DNA of 24,206 bases from Omnitrophica WOR_2 bacterium RIFCSPHIGHO2_02_FULL_67_20 (GTDB taxonomy: Bacteria; Omnitrophota; Gorgyraeia; Aquiviventales; Aquiviventaceae): NCBI GenBank assembly GCA_001805695.1, contig MHGT01000027.1, forward strand, positions 12,345-36,550. The letters run 5' to 3'. The notes below the pieces were generated by a model. The model worked only from the letters and a program-made list of their open reading frames with translations, made no database searches and was not told the origin of the DNA. A program made the position numbers and the translations under genes. The first letter of the stretch is position 1; each line of letters opens with the position of its first letter. Shown piece by piece: positions 21,160-24,206 of the stretch.

Positions 21160-22388
21160 CCCAGTCATTCAATGCAGCAATCGGCTTGCGCAAGACCGCG
21201 CTGTACGAGCGCCACCGCGCGCTGGGCGCCAAGATGACCGACTTCCACGGCTGGGAGATGCCGCTCTACTACACGAGCATCCTCGAAGAGCACAAGGCGG
21301 TCCGCGAGGCGCTGGGCGTGTTCGACATCTCCCACATGGGGCAGGTGCTGGTGACGGGCCCCGATGCGCTCGAGCAGCTCAACGGCGTGGTCGTAAGCGA
21401 CCTCGCCCAGGTGGGCGAGGGGCGCGCCTGCTACACGCTCCTGCTCAACGAGCGGGGCGGCATCCTGGATGACCTCATCATCTACCGCCTCGGCGAATCC
21501 GACCTGCTCGTCATCGTCAACTGCGCCAACCGCGCAAGCGATACCGAGTGGCTGCGGTCGCACTGCCGGGGGAGCGTGACCGTCACCGACATCAGCGACG
21601 GCCGGGCCATTCTCGCCGTGCAGGGCCCACGCGCAAGCCGCGTGCTGGAGCAGATCCTCGACGCCCGCGTGGCCGGCCTGGGCCGGTTCGGCGTCGCACC
21701 CATCCGCACGATGGGGACGGACGCGTGCCTGGCGCGCACCGGCTACACCGGCGGCGACGGCTTTGAGCTGTTCCTGCCGGATCAGCACGCGCGAAAGCTG
21801 TGGGACCTGATTCTCCTGCAGGCCAAGCCGCTCGGGGCGCTGCCGGTCGGCCTGGGCGCGCGCGACACGCTCAGGGTGGAGGCCGGACTCCGGCTCTACG
21901 GCGGCGATATGGATGAGGCGACGACGCCGCTTGAGGCCGGGCTCGCGTGGACCGTGGCGCTCCACAAGAGACGCTTCATCGGCAAGGACGCGCTCCTGAA
22001 GCAACAAGAAACCGGGGTGACCCGGAAGTTCGTGGGGTTCGAGCTCTCGCAGGGGCCGGTGCCCCGGCAGGGGGCGGAGCTGCTGGCAGATGCCGGCGGG
22101 GCCCGCCCCGGCCAACCTGATGTGGGAGGGCGGGCCGGGGGAGCGCTCCTGCGCCGGGTGGGCACGGTGACGAGCGGCACCTTCAGCCCGATTCTCAGCC
22201 GGCCGCTCGGCATGGGCTACGTCGAGCCCGCGTTCGCCAAGCCGGGCACGGCGCTGACGCTGACCGTCCGGGCTCAGCGCTATGCCGCGACCGTGGTCAA
22301 GCTACCGTTCTGGAAAGGTGAAAGCCAGCAAGCGGTGATGAAGCGGCCCGGTGGCCAAGTGGCCGAAAGACGCTCTTCGGCCACTTAG
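21156..22388 (+). CDS. gcvT: Glycine cleavage system T protein (aminomethyltransferase)
   Basis: The 410-residue product transfers the aminomethyl carbon from the lipoyl arm of GcvH to THF, releasing ammonia. Motifs include TALYERHRALGAKMTDFHGW (in part), GVFDISHMG, GGILDDLIIYR with the catalytic aspartate, GPRASRVLEQIL, ARTGYTGGDGFELFLP, RDTLRVEAGLRLYGGDMDE (in part) and VTSGTFSPILSRPLGMGYV. Two oddities are seen. Residues about 311-330 (ADAGGARPGQPDVGGRAGG) are an in-frame palindromic insert in the C-terminal barrel. The last about 14 residues, including the stop codon, are encoded by an inverted repeat of family I. The start uses the ATGA overlap with metF. Confidence 0.96.
   Translation: MTQSFNAAIGLRKTALYERHRALGAKMTDFHGWEMPLYYTSILEEHKAVREALGVFDISHMGQVLVTGPDALEQLNGVVVSDLAQVGEGRACYTLLLNERGGILDDLIIYRLGESDLLVIVNCANRASDTEWLRSHCRGSVTVTDISDGRAILAVQGPRASRVLEQILDARVAGLGRFGVAPIRTMGTDACLARTGYTGGDGFELFLPDQHARKLWDLILLQAKPLGALPVGLGARDTLRVEAGLRLYGGDMDEATTPLEAGLAWTVALHKRRFIGKDALLKQQETGVTRKFVGFELSQGPVPRQGAELLADAGGARPGQPDVGGRAGGALLRRVGTVTSGTFSPILSRPLGMGYVEPAFAKPGTALTLTVRAQRYAATVVKLPFWKGESQQAVMKRPGGQVAERRSSAT
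22095..22140. repeat. In-frame palindromic insert inside gcvT
   Basis: A perfect 13-nt palindrome, GGCGGGGCCCGCC (22095-22107), and a 9-bp stem pairing 22100-22108 with 22128-22136 lie in a glycine/proline-rich segment. Other GcvT proteins have only a short loop at this place. The evidence is weaker than for the polA and gcvPA inserts. Confidence 0.5.
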
Positions 22389-22392
22389 CCAC
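22351..22392. repeat. Inverted repeat family I (GTGGCCAA 8-bp unit) covering the gcvT stop
   Basis: GTGGCCAAGTGGCCGAA (22351-22367) pairs with TTCGGCCACTTAGCCAC (22376-22392) with one mismatch around an 8-base loop. The left arm contains two near-identical 8-bp units (AAGTGGCC). The gcvT stop codon (22386-22388) lies in the right arm. Confidence 0.8.
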
Positions 22393-22410
22393 TAAATCGG
22401 AGAACCTCGT

Positions 22411-22800
22411 ATGCAGGTTCCTGAGGACTTGTTGTACACCAAGACGCATGAATGGGCGCGCCGCGCCGGGGGCGAGGTGGCGGTCGGAATCACCTCCCAT
22501 GCCCAGGAGGAGCTGCGGGACGTCGTGTTCGTCGAGCTGCCCAAGGTCGGGCGGACCGTGAAGCAGGGGGAGGCGGTGGCGGTTCTTGAATCGGTGAAGG
22601 CCGCGTTCGACATCTACGCCCCCATCTCGGGCAGCGTCAGCCGGATCAACGACGCGGTGGCGAAGAGTCCCCAGTTGGTCAACCAGGACTGCTACGGCGG
22701 GGGCTGGCTCTACGCCATCACGCCGAGCGCGCCGAAGGAGCTCGAGTCGCTGCTGCCGGCGGACGCCTACACGAAACAGATTCAAGCGAGCACGCATTGA
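22411..22800 (+). CDS. gcvH: Glycine cleavage system H protein
   Basis: The 129-residue product is the lipoyl carrier that shuttles the aminomethyl group between GcvP, GcvT and the L protein. VPEDLLYTKTHEWARR is the N-terminal signature, GITSHAQEELRDVVFVELP the central one, and VLESVKAAFDIYAPISG carries the lipoylated Lys63. Most GcvH proteins read VKAAS; here it is VKAAF, a small change beside the lipoyl lysine. GGAG at 22399-22402, eight bases before the ATG, is a good ribosome site. Family I and G repeats flank the gene. Confidence 0.97.
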   Translation: MQVPEDLLYTKTHEWARRAGGEVAVGITSHAQEELRDVVFVELPKVGRTVKQGEAVAVLESVKAAFDIYAPISGSVSRINDAVAKSPQLVNQDCYGGGWLYAITPSAPKELESLLPADAYTKQIQASTH

Positions 22801-22806
22801 GGAGCC

Positions 22807-22873
22807 GGTGAAGGGCGTAGGGCGAAGGGAAAAGCGGTCTTCCCCGTTCGCCCTTCGCCCTTGACCCTTCGCC
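22807..22873. repeat. Tandem-arm inverted repeat, family G copy 2 (7-bp unit GGGCGAA), gcvH-gcvPA gap
   Basis: The left arm (22807-22837) has units GGGCGTA, GGGCGAA and GGGAAAA. The right arm (22842-22873) has complementary CCCTTCG, CCCTTGA and CCCTTCG units. The loop is TCTT. The same unit occurs in the gspH leader. After the arm comes ACGAAC and the gcvPA ATG, with no separate ribosome site. Confidence 0.85.
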
Positions 22874-22879
22874 ACGAAC

Positions 22880-24206
22880 ATGGATTACGCCCCCAACACC
22901 GAAGAACAGCTGGAGGAGATGCTCCGCGCCATCGGTGCCAGCTCGTTCGAGGAGCTCATCAGCACGGTGCCGGCGGACCTGCGCTTGCCCTCCGAAGCCC
23001 TGCTGCGCCGTAGCGAAGCTCCGGCTTCGCAGAGGCGAGCCTTGGCGAAGGAGGGCCTGCCTCAGGCGGGCCGGCGCGAGCTGGACGTGCCCGATGGGCT
23101 GGCGGAAGCGCAAGTTGTGGAGCTGTGCGAGCGGCTCGCCGGCCGCAACCGTTCGCTCAAGGATGTGACCTCCTTCCTGGGTGCTGGCGCGTACCAGCAC
23201 CTCATCCCGACTGTCGTGGACGCGCTCGCCGGCCGCGGCGAGTGGCTCACCCCCTACACGCCCTATCAGGCCGAGGCGAGCCAGGGCACGCTCCAGGCGA
23301 TCTACGAGTTCCAGACGATGGTCTGCGAGCTCCTCCAGATGGAGGTGGCCAACGCCTCGCTCTACGACGGGGCCTCGAGCGTGGCGGAGGCGGTCCTCCT
23401 CGCGATGCGCGCCACCCAGCGGCCTCGCGTCCTCGTCTCTGAAGCGCTCCACCCGCACGCGCGAGAGACCCTGGCGACCTACCTCATCGGCGCCGACGCG
23501 ATCGTGCAGGAGATCCCGGCCGTCCACGGTATCACCGACCTTGAGGCGCTCGGCAAGGCGCTGGGCGATGACGCCGCCTGCGTCGTGTTGCAGCAGCCGA
23601 ACGTGTTCGGCTGCCTCGAGCCGATGTCGCAGGCGGGAGCGCTGATCCACCGCGTCGGCGGCCTCTTCATCGCCTCGGTCTATCCGATCAGCCTGGGGCT
23701 GCTCAAGCCTCCCGGCGCCTACGGCGCCGATATCGCGGTCGCCGAGGGGCGGTGCCTGGGCAGTCCGGTCGCGTACGGCGGACCGGGGCTGGGCCTCTTC
23801 GCCACGACGTCGGAGCTGCTCCGGCGAATACCCGGACGCCTGGCCGGCTGCACGGCCGATCAGCGCGGCCGCCGCGGGTTCACGCTCACGCTGCAGACGC
23901 GGGAGCAGCACATCCGCCGCGAGCGGGCCACCTCAAACATCTGCACGAACGAAGGGTGGCTCGCGCTGCGCGCGACCATCTTTCTCAGCCTGCTGGGGCC
24001 GGTCGGGATGCAGGAGCTCGCCCGGCTCAACGTCGAGAAGGCCCACTACGCGCGGGAGCGGCTCGTGGAGCTGCCGTGGGTGCGGGCGGCGTTCGACCAC
24101 CAGCCGTTCTTCAACGAATTCACGCTGGAGTACGACGCAGGGATCTCGGTGGATGCGGTGAACCGCGCTCTGGCGAAGGCGGGCATCGTCGGCGGCTTCC
24201 CGTTGG
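22880..24206 (+). CDS. gcvPA: Glycine dehydrogenase (decarboxylating) subunit 1, GcvPA (partial, runs off the window)
   Basis: The visible 442 residues match the first subunit of the two-subunit P protein, a PLP-fold enzyme that decarboxylates glycine and loads the H protein; the PLP lysine normally sits on subunit 2. Family features are MDYAPNTEEQLEEMLRAIGA, VTSFLGAGAYQHLIPTVVDAL (in part), TPYTPYQAEASQGTLQAIYEFQT (in part), EVANASLYDGASSVAEAVLLA and the RRGFTLTLQTREQHIRRERATSNICTN region. Residues about 38-67 (SEALLRRSEAPASQRRALAK and on) are an extra segment not found in the family, encoded by two hairpins. The ATG at 22880 gives the normal N-terminus and follows a family G repeat with no Shine-Dalgarno. 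GcvPB presumably lies beyond the right edge. Confidence 0.95.
   Translation, partial: MDYAPNTEEQLEEMLRAIGASSFEELISTVPADLRLPSEALLRRSEAPASQRRALAKEGLPQAGRRELDVPDGLAEAQVVELCERLAGRNRSLKDVTSFLGAGAYQHLIPTVVDALAGRGEWLTPYTPYQAEASQGTLQAIYEFQTMVCELLQMEVANASLYDGASSVAEAVLLAMRATQRPRVLVSEALHPHARETLATYLIGADAIVQEIPAVHGITDLEALGKALGDDAACVVLQQPNVFGCLEPMSQAGALIHRVGGLFIASVYPISLGLLKPPGAYGADIAVAEGRCLGSPVAYGGPGLGLFATTSELLRRIPGRLAGCTADQRGRRGFTLTLQTREQHIRRERATSNICTNEGWLALRATIFLSLLGPVGMQELARLNVEKAHYARERLVELPWVRAAFDHQPFFNEFTLEYDAGISVDAVNRALAKAGIVGGFPL
23011..23072. repeat. In-frame palindromic element inside gcvPA
   Basis: GCGAAGC (23013-23019) pairs with GCTTCGC (23024-23030) around TCCG, and GGCCTGCC (23054-23061) pairs with GGCGGGCC (23065-23072) around TCA with one wobble. 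The segment codes for about 25-30 residues absent from GcvPA relatives and keeps the frame. Confidence 0.65.

Noticed and set aside
21100..21160. Glycine riboswitch before gcvT
   Set aside because: gcvT overlaps metF by 4 bp, so there is no leader, and the promoter region at 18679-18752 is too short for the tandem glycine aptamer.

Overview
The window is a GC-rich bacterial chromosome segment in which every gene I can support lies on the + strand. It is a dense run of housekeeping and cell-envelope genes cut at both ends: tsaD at the left edge and gcvPA at the right edge are partial. There is no phage, transposase, CRISPR array, rRNA or tRNA. The mix (bactofilin, type II secretion/pilus genes, glycine cleavage plus a tetrahydrofolate C1 branch, the rho-rpmE-prfA-prmC-murA run, and many intergenic inverted repeats) suggests an uncultivated anaerobic lineage. 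Candidatus Omnitrophota or another PVC-like candidate phylum is my best guess, but the sequence alone does not prove it.

Layout: (1) 1-2520: tsaD end, a bactofilin fused to a helix-turn-helix (HTH) domain, a small HTH protein with a C-terminal membrane anchor, larB, and a small cupin. (2) 2621-6829: a type II secretion/type IV pilus block with two tandem GspE-type ATPases and two pseudopilins (GspG-like, GspH-like). (3) 7009-12641: a secreted TPR protein, DNA polymerase I, CoaE, Rho and ribosomal protein L31. (4) 12752-18676: release factor RF1 and its methylase PrmC, MurA, then S16, TrmD, L19, RNase HII and a YraN-family protein. (5) 18752-24206: a C1/folate operon of FchA, a FolD-like dehydrogenase, MetF, GcvT, GcvH and GcvPA. 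It probably starts at a good sigma70-type promoter at 18679-18708. Together these genes interconvert formyl/methenyl, methylene and methyl tetrahydrofolate and couple methylene-tetrahydrofolate to glycine.

Two things stand out. First, the gaps between genes, and several gene ends and interiors, hold about twenty inverted repeats. Most have arms that are short tandem arrays of 7-9 bp units, and the unit sequence differs completely between families while the architecture is the same. Right arms often end at, or within a few bases of, the next start codon, and many of those genes have no visible Shine-Dalgarno sequence. The repeats also encode the leader peptides of both pseudopilins, the tails of TrmD and GcvT, and in-frame inserts in PolA, GcvT and GcvPA. 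Second, the FolD-like protein has lost the lysine needed for cyclohydrolase activity (and two neighbouring pterin-site residues) and sits directly behind a separate cyclohydrolase-family gene, FchA, which appears to start at a CTG codon. This looks like a split of the normally bifunctional enzyme.
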